A program made the translations under genes and the position numbers. A stretch of 64,000 nucleotides of DNA from Burkholderiales bacterium (GTDB lineage: Bacteria; Pseudomonadota; Gammaproteobacteria; Burkholderiales; JAHFRG01): positions 1 to 64,000 of the forward strand of contig DATIXX010000041.1 in NCBI GenBank assembly GCA_035518095.1. Reading direction: 5' to 3'. Positions within the stretch are counted from its first letter, which is position 1. Each line of letters starts with the position of its first letter. Shown in pieces: positions 9,383-18,229 of this stretch. The notes beneath the pieces are model-generated. The model was not told the DNA's origin. It saw only the letters and a program-made list of their open reading frames with translations, and searched no databases.

Positions 9383-10894
9383 TCAGTTTTTCACCTGCCG
9401 CACCACGTCGATCACGCTGCCGTCGCGATAGCGGATGACACCGACGACGCGCTCCTCGAACTCAATTGGCTCGGGCTCGCCGGTGAGCGCCACCGCCTTC
9501 TCGTGCAGCTCCTGGATCGTCATGACCGGCAGGCGCGCTTCGCGCAAGCGCTTCTCGATTTCCGGACGCTTGGGGTTCACGGCAATGCCTTGGTCGGTCA
9601 CCAGCACATCCACCGATTCGCCCGGCGTGAGCAGCGTCGTCACACGACGCACCACCGTGGGAATGCGGCTCCGTACAAGCGGGGCCACGACCATCGTCAG
9701 GTTGGCCGCCGCAGCGACGTCGCAATGTCCGCCCGATGCCCCGCGCATAACGCCGTCGGAGCCGGTGATCACGTTCACGTTGAAGTCGAGGTCGATTTCC
9801 AGCGCGCTAAGGATGACCACATCCACGCGATCGACGTAGGCGGCTTTCGAGGTGGGATTTGCGTACTCGTTTGCCGAGATCTCAAGGTGGGCGGGCGAGG
9901 TGCGCAGCGATTCCGCGGCGTCGTGGTCGAACGACTGCACATCGACGACGGCCTTAATCAGCCCTTTCTTGTGCAGATCGGTGATCCCGCCGGTGATGCC
10001 GCCCAGCGCGAAGCTCGCCGTGATGCCCTTGCGTTTCATGCGATCTTCCAGGAACCGGGTCGCAGCCGTGGAAGACGCCCCCGAGCCGGTCTGGATGGAG
10101 AAGCCGTCCACGAAGTAGCCGGAGTACTCGATCACGTCCGCCGCGCGGCGCGCGATCATCAGCTCGCGGGGATTGTTGGTGACGCGTGCCGCGCCGACGC
10201 TGATCTTCTTGGGATCGCCCACCTCGTCTACCTTGACGATCCAGTCGACGCGATCCTGCGAGATGCTGGCCGGGTGGTTTGGAAATTCCACGATTTCAAC
10301 GGTCAGCAGCACGACCTGGCGGGCGAAATCCGCATCTACCTTGGCGTAGCCGAGCGAGCCGCAATTCACCTTGCCGTTCGAGGCGTTGGCGTTGCCGAAT
10401 TCGTCGCAGCACGCGACGCCGAGGAAGGCGACATCGATCTTGACCTCGCCGGTCTGCAACAGGTGGACGCGGCCGCCGTGCGAGTGAACCTGCACGGGGC
10501 GCTGCATCAATCCGTTCGAAACCGCCTCGGCGAGCTTTCCGCGCAGGCCCGAGGTGTAGATCTGTGTGATGACGCCGCTCTTGATGTGCTCGACGAGCGG
10601 GTCGTGGCAACTGGCGAGTGAGCTCGAGGCGAGCGTCAGGTTCTTGAAGCCCATCCTGGCGAGAGTATTGACCACTTGGAGGACCACCTTGTCGCCTTCG
10701 CGAAAGCCGTGGTGGAACGAGATGGTCATCCCGTCCTTGAGCCCGGAGCGCTCGATTGCTTCCTCGAGCGATTTGCAGACCTTGCGGTGCAATTTGCTGT
10801 CGGCGCCGGCGAGATAGGGCGTGTGCGCGTTCTGTCCCGCAAACTGCTCAAGCGCGGGGTCCTGTTTCGTGAGTTGTTCGAGAGAGTTCTTCAT
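9383..10894 (-). CDS. citF: Citrate lyase alpha subunit (citrate:acetyl-ACP transferase)
   Basis: CitF swaps the acetyl group on the acyl carrier protein for citrate, giving citryl-ACP and acetate. The 503-residue protein shows the CoA-transferase-like family pattern: MTISFHHGFREGD, VHSHGGRVHLLQTGEV, IQTGSGASSTAATRFLEDRM, FALGGITGGITDLHKKGL and GASGGHCDVAAAANL. The ATG at 10894 is preferred over one at 10912 because AAAGGA lies 9 bases before it. The gene follows citE closely. It works as part of the CitDEF complex in the cytoplasm. Confidence 0.97.
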   Translation of the reverse strand: MKNSLEQLTKQDPALEQFAGQNAHTPYLAGADSKLHRKVCKSLEEAIERSGLKDGMTISFHHGFREGDKVVLQVVNTLARMGFKNLTLASSSLASCHDPLVEHIKSGVITQIYTSGLRGKLAEAVSNGLMQRPVQVHSHGGRVHLLQTGEVKIDVAFLGVACCDEFGNANASNGKVNCGSLGYAKVDADFARQVVLLTVEIVEFPNHPASISQDRVDWIVKVDEVGDPKKISVGAARVTNNPRELMIARRAADVIEYSGYFVDGFSIQTGSGASSTAATRFLEDRMKRKGITASFALGGITGGITDLHKKGLIKAVVDVQSFDHDAAESLRTSPAHLEISANEYANPTSKAAYVDRVDVVILSALEIDLDFNVNVITGSDGVMRGASGGHCDVAAAANLTMVVAPLVRSRIPTVVRRVTTLLTPGESVDVLVTDQGIAVNPKRPEIEKRLREARLPVMTIQELHEKAVALTGEPEPIEFEERVVGVIRYRDGSVIDVVRQVKN

Positions 10895-10920
10895 GATCTG
10901 TTGTCCTTTCATCGTCTGTT

Positions 10921-11787
10921 TTACACGGCCTCTGCGAGCTGCAGCGCCATTTCCGCCTCGTGGATCACCGGCGGGTCCACCATCTTGCCGTCGAGCGACA
11001 CCACCCCCAGCCCTTTACGGTGGGCTTCCTCAGCCGCCGCAAGCACGCGTTTCGCGTGGCTCACTTCCGCTTCGGTCGGCGCGTAGGCCTTGTGCAGGAG
11101 GTCGATCTGCTTCGGGTGGATCAGCGATTTGCCGTTGAACCCGAGCTGCTTAGCGATCTGCACCTCGCGCAGGAAACCTTCGTCGTCGGTCACGTTGCCG
11201 TAGACCACGTCGAAGGCATCGATGTGCGCGGCGCGGGCGGCGTGCAGCACTGCCGCGCGCGCGTAGAACAGCTCCGGTTCCCAGCCGGTACTCCGCCGAG
11301 TGTGCATATCGACCAAGTAGTCGAAACCGGCTATGGCGATGGCAACCATGCGCGGGGAGGCGGTCGCGATTGATACGGCGTTCACCACGCCGATGGCGGA
11401 CTCGATAGCGGCCATGAGCTTCGTATCGCCGACGGGACGCCCGCATGCCTTCTCGATCCGCGCGATGTGCGTCTCCAGCTCATGAATCTCCTGGGCGGTC
11501 TCGGTCTTGGGCAGGCGCACGATATCCACGCCGCCTCTGACCGCAGCCTCCAGATCTTTCAGTCCGTACTCTGTATTGAGCTCATTAATGCGTACGACAG
11601 TCTCGATGTCGGCATAGGCCGGGTGTTGCAGCGCCTGATACACCATGAGCCGCGCGGAATCCTTCTCGCGCAGTGAAACCGCGTCTTCGAGATCGAACAT
11701 GACCGAATCCGGCTTGTACACGAATGAGGTGCTCAACATCGCCGCGTTGTCGCCCGGGACGAAGAGCATGCTGCGACGTAATTTCAT
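10921..11787 (-). CDS. citE: Citrate lyase beta subunit (citryl-ACP lyase)
   Basis: CitE cleaves citryl-ACP to oxaloacetate and acetyl-ACP. The 288-residue protein has the HpcH/HpaI TIM-barrel markers: [31 protein letters not shown], the Arg loop [32 protein letters not shown] for the metal-binding Glu, and [12 protein letters not shown]. The ATG at 11787 overlaps the citD stop by ATGA; a longer start at 11802 adds five unconserved residues and is rejected. The size and neighbours mark it as the real lyase subunit, unlike the more diverged CitE-like protein at the head of the operon. Confidence 0.97.
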   Translation of the reverse strand: MKLRRSMLFVPGDNAAMLSTSFVYKPDSVMFDLEDAVSLREKDSARLMVYQALQHPAYADIETVVRINELNTEYGLKDLEAAVRGGVDIVRLPKTETAQEIHELETHIARIEKACGRPVGDTKLMAAIESAIGVVNAVSIATASPRMVAIAIAGFDYLVDMHTRRSTGWEPELFYARAAVLHAARAAHIDAFDVVYGNVTDDEGFLREVQIAKQLGFNGKSLIHPKQIDLLHKAYAPTEAEVSHAKRVLAAAEEAHRKGLGVVSLDGKMVDPPVIHEAEMALQLAEAV

Positions 11788-12080
11788 GACAGCCTCCCCC
11801 AATCAAGTTCCTGGGAGCCGCAACCGCGCAGCACCGCCGCCTGAACCCGCGCCCGAATCACGCAATCGAGCGCCCCCTTGTCTTCGATCACGATCGACCC
11901 GTCGCTGACCGATAACTTGTCCAGCGTGTCGGTGACGACTTTCTTGATCTGCTTGCCGAACTGCTTCATTACCTCGCTCCTGATCACAATGTCGCGAGTC
12001 CCTTTGCCGCTAGGCGCAACCTTGACCAGCAGGTCGCTGGATTCCACGGTGCCGGCGATCGCTTCCTTGATGACTTTCAT
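11784..12080 (-). CDS. citD: Citrate lyase gamma subunit, acyl carrier protein
   Basis: This 98-residue protein is the acyl carrier of citrate lyase. The segment [15 protein letters not shown] contains Ser14, the known attachment position for the phosphoribosyl-dephospho-CoA arm in this family, and the second half ([18 protein letters not shown], then [15 protein letters not shown]) matches the rest of the fold. A good AAAGGA precedes the ATG. It follows citC by 13 bases and overlaps citE by 4 bp. Typical length, nothing missing. Confidence 0.96.
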   Translation of the reverse strand: MKVIKEAIAGTVESSDLLVKVAPSGKGTRDIVIRSEVMKQFGKQIKKVVTDTLDKLSVSDGSIVIEDKGALDCVIRARVQAAVLRGCGSQELDWGRLS

Positions 12081-12093
12081 CGACGTTTTCCTT

Positions 12094-13146
12094 TCATTGA
12101 ATGGTGTTGTTGACTGGTAATAAACTCTCGAGAAACTGCAGTGTCGTCGCGGGGACGAGCGCTGCGATCCTTCCGAAATCGCGCTCCGCCAGAAGCCTTC
12201 TCACCTCGGTCGCTGAAATTGGAACGCCGCCGATCGACGCCCGCGGTATTTCGACGACGGTGATTGGCGGCTGGCCGGACGGCGCCTGCTGCAACCAATC
12301 CTTCATCTGCGCGTTGTAGCTCTTCGTGACTGGGTCGAACGGCTCGCTGCCGACGTAGCGGCGTGTAATGCCGAGCGCCGGTGCTATGCAATCGCGGAAC
12401 AGCAGCAGATCGACGGCAGCCCAGCTGCTCTCAATGAGGCCCTTATCCTTGAGAAAATAGCCGGGGAAGGTGGCGCGCGAGATGATGTAGTCCGAGCCGG
12501 GGTACAGCGTCAGGTTGTCTATGCCCTTCACGCCCGCGGCGACGAGTGCGAAGCGATCGGCATAGGAAAACGACGATGCGTCCTCCTTCACCACGAACAC
12601 GTGGAGCCAATCGCAAGCGCGAGCAGCCTGCGCGACGAGATAGCGATGGCCGAGGGTGAATGGGTTGGCGTTGAGGACGATGCCGCCGATGGTCTTCCCC
12701 GGCCGGCGCTGCACGCGCAGACTCTCGCAGTATTTTTCAATCGCCACGGGACTGTTCTCCATGAGAACAACCCGCTGCGGAACTTCGACCAGCGGATAGA
12801 ACCCCCAGCCACGGAAGAACGGCAGATTGTGGGGTGCAGAGTACAGAAAGAGGTGGTACTGTCCTCTTTCGGCTGCGAGGCTGACGACTTCACTGCCGAG
12901 CGCGAGGCTGAGTGATTCGCCCCGAGCATCTTCGGCAACAGCCACGCACTTGATCGTATAGTGGTCGAGACCCGCGCAGGCGACGATGTGTCCTTTCTGA
13001 CGGCACACCACGAACACCTCGATCTGATCATCCAGCTCCAGATCGTTGGCAGCCAGCAGCTTTCTCACTTCCTCCATCTCGGGGGGTGCGTCCTTCGGCT
13101 GCACGGTATAGAAGTCGGCTGTGGCATTCATGGGGGTAGCACTCAT
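12094..13146 (-). CDS. citC: [Citrate (pro-3S)-lyase] ligase (CitC)
   Basis: CitC activates citrate lyase by acetylating the thiol of its prosthetic group with acetate and ATP. The 350-residue protein has an N-terminal acetyltransferase-like (GNAT) half (about residues 30-130, with CVAVAEDARGESL) and a C-terminal nucleotidyltransferase domain (about 150-345) with the NPFTLGHRYLV version of the HxGH motif and ISATEVRRLL near the end. Start and stop fit the family. The ATG overlaps the stop of the upstream transporter gene by ATGA, binding transport and enzyme activation into one transcript. Confidence 0.95.
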   Translation of the reverse strand: MSATPMNATADFYTVQPKDAPPEMEEVRKLLAANDLELDDQIEVFVVCRQKGHIVACAGLDHYTIKCVAVAEDARGESLSLALGSEVVSLAAERGQYHLFLYSAPHNLPFFRGWGFYPLVEVPQRVVLMENSPVAIEKYCESLRVQRRPGKTIGGIVLNANPFTLGHRYLVAQAARACDWLHVFVVKEDASSFSYADRFALVAAGVKGIDNLTLYPGSDYIISRATFPGYFLKDKGLIESSWAAVDLLLFRDCIAPALGITRRYVGSEPFDPVTKSYNAQMKDWLQQAPSGQPPITVVEIPRASIGGVPISATEVRRLLAERDFGRIAALVPATTLQFLESLLPVNNTIQ

Positions 13147-14822
13147 TTCATGACGACCAGGATGACAATACCGAAGATTGCGAGAATGATGCGGGCCAGC
13201 GCATAGGGGAGCGTGTAGCCGATCGCGGGCAGCGTGCTCTGGGCCGCTTGCTGCAGAGCGCCGAGCGCCGGAGTGAACGTTCGCGCGCCGGCGACGGCGC
13301 CAAGCAACAACGTTGGATGAAATTTGAACACGTATTTCCCGAGGAAAATACCGACGATCAACGGCACGAAAGAGACAATGATCCCGGAGAGGACGAGGCT
13401 GATGCCGTACGCCTGGAGGCCAGTGACCAGGCCGGGCGCCGCGTTGAGGCCTATCCCGGCAATGAAACCACTGAGGCCGACGTTGTTGAACACCCAGAGC
13501 GCCGGTGCGGGGATGCCTCCGAACGTGCGATATTTGGCGCGCAGGTAGCCGCAGATGAGCCCGGCGAGCAGCGTCCCGACGCCCGTGCTGAGGCCCAGCG
13601 GAATGCCGCCGACATGGATGGTGAGGAGGCCCACGAGGCTGCCGATCACGATGCCGACGCCCATGAACGCGACGTCCGATTTCGATGATGAGCGGTCGGC
13701 CTCGCCGAGCGTTTTCGCGAGATCATCGACGTATTTCCTCGCCCCCAGAATCGTCAGCACGTCCCAGCGTTCGATCTTGAGGTCCTGGGTTGCCGGGATC
13801 GGGTGGCCGCCACGCGTCACATGCATGAGGAACAGCCGACGGCCGTAATGCCCGAGCTCGTGCTGCTCCAGGTCGTGCAGCGTCCGGCCTACGGCCTTCT
13901 TGTTCGTAACAACGATGTCCAGCTCCTCGGCCGGATACGCGAGCAGCTCGTTATCCTCCACTTCCGGCCCGATCGTCTCCTTTGCGACGAAGTGGGCATG
14001 AGGCGATCCCGAGAGGACGAGCGTGGCGTCCTGCGGGATGGCTGCCTGCACATCGGCGTCGACGATCTTGGCCCCTTGCCGGAAGCGCGTGACGACCGCG
14101 CCCTGCAAAGCGGCGTCCAGCTCGCGCGGTGTACGGCCGACGAAATCGGCGTTGGCGACCCGGTAGGCGCGCGCGACGACCGGCTGATACGCCTGTTCGC
14201 CCGCCGTCCCGCCGTGGATCCCCATCTTGGCTTCGAGTTCCTTGGAAACCGTCGGGAGATCGACTCGCAGGATCGTCGGCGCGGCGGAGGCGAGGAACCA
14301 TGCGGTGAGGATTCCACTGAACGGCAAGGTCACGGCGTAAGCGATCCCTATGAGGCCCGCCTCCGCTGCGGCTCTCTGCGTATCCAGGCCCACCTGGGTG
14401 ATATTGGTTGCCGCGACGCCGAGCGTCCCCGAGTTGGTTAAGCCGCCCGCCACCAGCCCGGCGGCGAGCCCGGGCCCGTATCCCATTAGCTTCGCGGCTG
14501 CCCATGCCGTGATGAACCCGATCGCGCATACTATCAGCGTGAACCCGATCTGCGGCAGCGCTTCCTTTTTCATTGATGCAAAAAACTGCGGGCCGACGCT
14601 GTAGCCGACGGCGAACAAGAAACTCAGGAAGAAGGTTTGCTCCAGGACGCCGGGCAGCTTGATGCCGAGCTGCCCAATGAGCAGCCCGGCGATTAGGACG
14701 CTCGGGACCACGCCGAGGCTGAACGAGCCGAACTTCAGGGCTCCAAACCAGTAGCCGATCGCGAGCGTCAGGAACAGCGCGATCTCGGGATGATGACGAA
14801 GAGCATCGAAAAGCATGTGCAT
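13143..14822 (-). CDS. AspT/YidE-type exchanger with two TrkA-C domains, citrate-operon copy
   Basis: This 559-residue inner-membrane protein has about five hydrophobic segments, then two cytoplasmic TrkA-C-like domains (about residues 205-370), then about five more segments. The repeat halves carry TNSGTLGVAAT and GARTFTPALGAL, hallmarks of the aspartate:alanine exchanger (AspT/YidE/YbjL) family. Start ATG at 14822 has AGGAG seven bases upstream. The gene lies between a CitE-like lyase and citC, with a 4-bp overlap to citC, where other citrate operons carry CitS, CitP or CitT. It is therefore a good candidate for taking up citrate or another di/tricarboxylate in exchange for a fermentation product; the substrate is inferred only from position. 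A close paralogue is encoded at 19.4-21.1 kb. Confidence 0.9.
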   Translation of the reverse strand: MHMLFDALRHHPEIALFLTLAIGYWFGALKFGSFSLGVVPSVLIAGLLIGQLGIKLPGVLEQTFFLSFLFAVGYSVGPQFFASMKKEALPQIGFTLIVCAIGFITAWAAAKLMGYGPGLAAGLVAGGLTNSGTLGVAATNITQVGLDTQRAAAEAGLIGIAYAVTLPFSGILTAWFLASAAPTILRVDLPTVSKELEAKMGIHGGTAGEQAYQPVVARAYRVANADFVGRTPRELDAALQGAVVTRFRQGAKIVDADVQAAIPQDATLVLSGSPHAHFVAKETIGPEVEDNELLAYPAEELDIVVTNKKAVGRTLHDLEQHELGHYGRRLFLMHVTRGGHPIPATQDLKIERWDVLTILGARKYVDDLAKTLGEADRSSSKSDVAFMGVGIVIGSLVGLLTIHVGGIPLGLSTGVGTLLAGLICGYLRAKYRTFGGIPAPALWVFNNVGLSGFIAGIGLNAAPGLVTGLQAYGISLVLSGIIVSFVPLIVGIFLGKYVFKFHPTLLLGAVAGARTFTPALGALQQAAQSTLPAIGYTLPYALARIILAIFGIVILVVMK

Positions 14823-14833
14823 GGGAATCTCCT

Positions 14834-15748
14834 TTAGTTTTTGCCTAGCCTGTCCGCGATCGCGAGCACGCGCTCGGCCTCGCGGACCATTGCCGGTTCT
14901 ACGACATGGCCGTTCAGGACGGGCGTGCCCGTGCCGGCTGCGGCTCGGGCAGCCATGACGGATCGTGCGTGCGTCACAGCATCTGACGAAGGCGTGAAGA
15001 TGGTGTTGATCGCGGCAAGCTGTTCGGCGCGTAAAGCCGCCTTGCCCGTCATACCCAGCTTGCGGCTCGCAGTCGCCTCGAGTCTGAGGCCCGCCTCGTC
15101 GGCCTTGAAGTAGGGGACGTCGATGGCGGCGATGCCGGTCGTCGCCGCGGCCGCGACGACGCGCGAGCGCGCGAAGAGCAGGTTCTCCCAGGAGCCTTCG
15201 GCGCCGATGTCGGCCGCGAGATCACCGCCGCCGAGGAACAGACCGCACACGCGCTCGTGCGCGTTCGCGATGTGATGGGCAACGAACACCGCCCGCGCGA
15301 GCTCGATCATCGGAATGACGCCGATCGTCGACTGTGAACCCTCGAGGACGTCAGCCACTACTCCGATCTCATCGGCGGACTCGCATTTCGGGATGACGAT
15401 CGCTTCGGGGTGCGCGCCGGATTCGTGGAGCGCCAGCAGGTCCCGAAGTCCTTCCACCGTACGCGGGCTGTTGATGCGCAGGATGCGCACGAAATTCGGT
15501 TCGGCCGCCTGGCGCAGGTAGGCGAGAGCGGCCTCGCGCGCTTTGCCCTTCTCCGCCGGAGCGACGTTGGATTCGAGATCGATCATGATCCCGTCGCCCG
15601 CGCGGGCGCTAGGAAAACGTTCCGGACGCGAGCCCGGCGTGAGCAGGAAGCTGCGGCACGCACGCAGTCGGGTGCGAAAAGGTGTGCTTATCGCCGTCGC
15701 CGCGGTTTGCTTGAGCTCTTGCGTCTTGGTTTCAGTCGCGGTTGTCAT
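14834..15748 (-). CDS. CitE-like HpcH/HpaI-family lyase, first gene of citrate operon
   Basis: This 304-residue TIM-barrel lyase is related to CitE and malyl-CoA lyases: RSFLLTPGSRPERFPSA, GIMIDLESNVAPAEKGKARE, the Arg loop VRILRINSPRT, VIPKCESADEI, IPMIELARAVF for the metal Glu, and GMTGKAALRAEQL near the end. It is clearly diverged from the CitE at 10.9-11.8 kb, with Asn in DLESNVA where CitE has DLEDAVS. GAAGGGA six bases before the ATG supports the start. It opens the ten-gene operon and is followed 11 bases later by the exchanger gene. Possible roles are cleavage of a CoA thioester such as citramalyl-CoA or malyl-CoA, or a second citryl-type lyase; which one is not readable. Confidence 0.85.
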   Translation of the reverse strand: MTTATETKTQELKQTAATAISTPFRTRLRACRSFLLTPGSRPERFPSARAGDGIMIDLESNVAPAEKGKAREAALAYLRQAAEPNFVRILRINSPRTVEGLRDLLALHESGAHPEAIVIPKCESADEIGVVADVLEGSQSTIGVIPMIELARAVFVAHHIANAHERVCGLFLGGGDLAADIGAEGSWENLLFARSRVVAAAATTGIAAIDVPYFKADEAGLRLEATASRKLGMTGKAALRAEQLAAINTIFTPSSDAVTHARSVMAARAAAGTGTPVLNGHVVEPAMVREAERVLAIADRLGKN

Positions 15749-16102
15749 CGATGGTCCCTTCGTTAGCGCGTTGTGAGGAATGTATGTCGACTTTGCAACA
15801 TGGACTCAATTTATCACTCTCTTGGGCGCGGGTTCTTGTGGACACTTGCGCACTGTTGCAGAATCTTGCGTTCGAGGACTTCCTCAACGCCACCCGAATT
15901 CCGAGCGAGGCAGCACGCGCCCGGTGAAACTTAGCGGCGTGCCACTATTCACCTGAGCCAGGCTGCCGATGACCTTTGATCGGGGCAACCACGGCATCTG
16001 CTGCGTAGGGATCGCGAAGCCTGCCTCATGCCCGCATGTCCGTGTCGGCAGTACCTGGCGCCACGAGCGCGACGATGCCACCGCAGTTGTGCAAATCAGC
16101 AG
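15749..16102 (-). promoter_or_regulatory. Upstream region of the citrate operon (no clear promoter boxes)
   Basis: The stretch ahead of the CitE-like gene must hold the operon promoter if the genes are co-transcribed. The ribosome binding site GAAGGGA is evident, and an A/T-richer patch (minus strand GATAAATTGAG near 15807-15817) is the only candidate -10 area. I could not define a convincing -35/-10 pair or a classical FNR or CRP site. No convincing gene is seen in this stretch on either strand. Confidence 0.3.
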
Positions 16103-16309
16103 CTAGCCCGCAGCGTATACCTTGACTGCCATTGACTCGACCGACATCGCCATCCGATAACTTCTCGGGGTCATCGATGTTGCCATCCGGAACATCGTGG
16201 TGAAGTGGCTTTGGTCTGCAAAACCGACCTGCGCTGCAACGTCTGCAAGCTTTTCATTCGCAGTTAAGAGCGGCGTGGGTTTGAGCAAGCTCCGTGTGCT
16301 GCAGCTCAC
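16103..16309 (-). pseudogene. AraC-family C-terminal helix-turn-helix remnant
   Basis: A reading of 68 residues contains KLADVAAQVGFADQSHFTTM followed by FRMATSMTPRSYR, which is the second helix-turn-helix and signature of AraC/XylS regulators. The upstream half of the DNA-binding domain is only faintly recognisable (RSLLKPTPLLTANE) and there is no effector-binding domain. The only start is a GTG without a ribosome binding site. It is best read as the tail of a lost regulator gene. Its position a few hundred bases upstream of the citrate operon raises the possibility that it was once the operon's regulator. Confidence 0.65.
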
Positions 16310-16789
16310 ATAGCTTTACAGATGTCCTACATGGTCTCGATGGAGGGTGGGCTACCTAGGGTAGATGCATGGCAAGTGGCCGACCACCGTTGGCGCGATG
16401 GACGAGCTACAGAAATATACCAACATTGCGCCCGCCACGGAACCTAGTAGCAAGAGGAGTTAGGTCCATTGGTGCGGGCCGTGTCCGACGTTTCTCGCCA
16501 GACATTTATCGAATAGGCGGGCCAGACAATCATCAATTCGTTTTGGGCCGGCGCTTATTCCGGTGAGCAACGAGCCCGGGGCAGTTCTCATCAGGTAGCG
16601 CTGCGGGCCCTGGCCTTTAAGTGGATTCGTATCGTTTACCGTTGCTGGCAGACATGCACGCTATACGACGTACTGTTTTATCCGAAGCCATAACTCGCCT
16701 ATCCTAATTAAGTGTATTTTTCGTTCTGCCGAAGCAACCGTCTAAATTTTCGTGTTCGGCGCCTTATTCTTCCCACGTTTCGCGTAGCA
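16310..16789. other. Intergenic stretch, no gene recognised
   Basis: About 480 bases between the AraC remnant and the AI-2E permease stop. Short open readings occur on the plus strand but have no ribosome binding site and no family resemblance. No repeat or RNA gene was recognised. Confidence 0.5.
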
Positions 16790-17869
16790 TCAAGCTGCTC
16801 CGTCTACGGCATCATGCCAAAGCGCTTGGGCCAGCACCAAAATGACAGGACCTATAAAAACTCCAAGCAATCCGAACGCTTCGAGCCCGCCAAGCCCGCC
16901 CAGGAGCACCCAGAAAAAACCCAATTGAACGCGTTTCCCTATGACCGCAGGGCGGATAATATGGTCCGCCACAAAAACAACAATGACGCCCCAACCGAAA
17001 AGCACCACCGCTGTCACGCTGGCGCCTTTTGCGGAGAGCATTAGGGCAACTCCGGCGACGGCGAAGTACCCAACGTACGGTATCATGGCAATCAATCCGG
17101 TGATCGCGCCCCAAACCCCTGCAGACGGCACCTGAGCAATTGCACATGCAAGGCCAAATAGCACGCCGTCAATCAGCGACACCAGGATCATGCTGCCCAT
17201 AGTCGCGCGTACCGCATCAACGACCTTCTGAAAATAGGAATCACCGCGCTGCCCCAGTTTGTCGTGAATGACTTGCCTTATGCGTATGTCCAACGGCTCG
17301 CCACCGCGATAGAGGAAGAACAAACCCAGAACTGTGATAGAAATGAACATCGTGTGGCGCAGAATTAATTGACCGAGCGATCCCGCCCAGCCACGTAGCC
17401 AAGCCGAATCGGCACTATGCAGCCAGCGGGTAACCCCACCCGGAGTCCCCAACACCGCATTCCACTGATCAACAAGCCAGTCACCCGCCAGCGGTATTGC
17501 CATCAACCAATGCGGGGGTGGGGGGCCATAATTTCCCGCGACAGCAATCTCGCGCGCCCACGCTTGCACTTGCCCCGCGATCGCGAGAAACGCGTATCCA
17601 AACGGACCCAATATAAAAAGCGTGACAAGTGCGGTGAAGAGAAACGGTGTTGCATTCAATGCAAATTGGTGCGGCATGCGTGCAGCAAAGCGGCAATACA
17701 GAGGCCAAGTGGCGATCGCTATGATAACCGCCCACGTCAGCGGCACAAGAAAACTGCGCAAGACCCACAGAGAAAAGAGCAGAACGAGTATAGTCAATAT
17801 CCACATGGGACTGATTCTAAAGCTCGACACCATCTTTTGATCTTTTTCCAATATTCCTCCCGGCCACAT
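16790..17869 (-). CDS. AI-2E family transporter (PerM/YdiK-like permease)
   Basis: A 359-residue membrane protein of the AI-2E transporter superfamily. It has N-terminal segments (WILTILVLLFSLWVLRSFLVPLTWAVIIA as two adjoining hydrophobic helices), a long amphipathic middle region, and the conserved C-terminal block of helices with IPYVGYFAVAGVALML and a GKRVQLGFFWVLLGGL segment ending in GPVILVLAQALWHD. The family includes exporters and sodium/proton antiporters, so a signalling role should not be assumed. The ATG at 17869 is possible, but a TTG at 17851 follows GGGAGG closely and may be the true start. It follows the DUF1275 gene in the same direction after about 360 bases. Confidence 0.88.
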   Translation of the reverse strand: MWPGGILEKDQKMVSSFRISPMWILTILVLLFSLWVLRSFLVPLTWAVIIAIATWPLYCRFAARMPHQFALNATPFLFTALVTLFILGPFGYAFLAIAGQVQAWAREIAVAGNYGPPPPHWLMAIPLAGDWLVDQWNAVLGTPGGVTRWLHSADSAWLRGWAGSLGQLILRHTMFISITVLGLFFLYRGGEPLDIRIRQVIHDKLGQRGDSYFQKVVDAVRATMGSMILVSLIDGVLFGLACAIAQVPSAGVWGAITGLIAMIPYVGYFAVAGVALMLSAKGASVTAVVLFGWGVIVVFVADHIIRPAVIGKRVQLGFFWVLLGGLGGLEAFGLLGVFIGPVILVLAQALWHDAVDGAA

Positions 17870-18229
17870 AGTAAACGTTTAGCTATTCTTCTTCCTTCCG
17901 TTTCGTGCCCACGTTTCTGCTTCTTGCGGATTTCGACCGCTTCAGCACAACCTACAACTGGTGAGTTCCTTGATGCCAAGGCAACGGACCGATGGTATTT
18001 GAACGTTCGTACGCAAAGTTAGTCAGGCAATTGAAAAAAACGAGCGACAAGTCTTGGCTGTGAGGTAGCTGATTTGAATGGCGTTAACCGTGGTTTTGCG
18101 GCGGACTTCGTTCGCCCCAACGCGGCATCGGCGAGGTACACCAATTGAATTCGATCGCCACCATACGGAACAGAAATGTGCCCCCAATAGAAAGCCACGC
18201 CGCGTCCTGCACCGGTACCTGGCAATAGT
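17870..18229. other. Intergenic stretch, no gene recognised
   Basis: About 360 bases between the AI-2E permease start and the DUF1275 stop. Only short open readings without family resemblance or a ribosome binding site. No terminator-like hairpin with a T-run was seen, so read-through from the upstream gene is possible. Confidence 0.4.

Noticed and set aside
9503-10621. Long plus-strand open frame opposite citF
   Set aside because: Antisense shadow of citF with no ribosome binding site or recognised domain.
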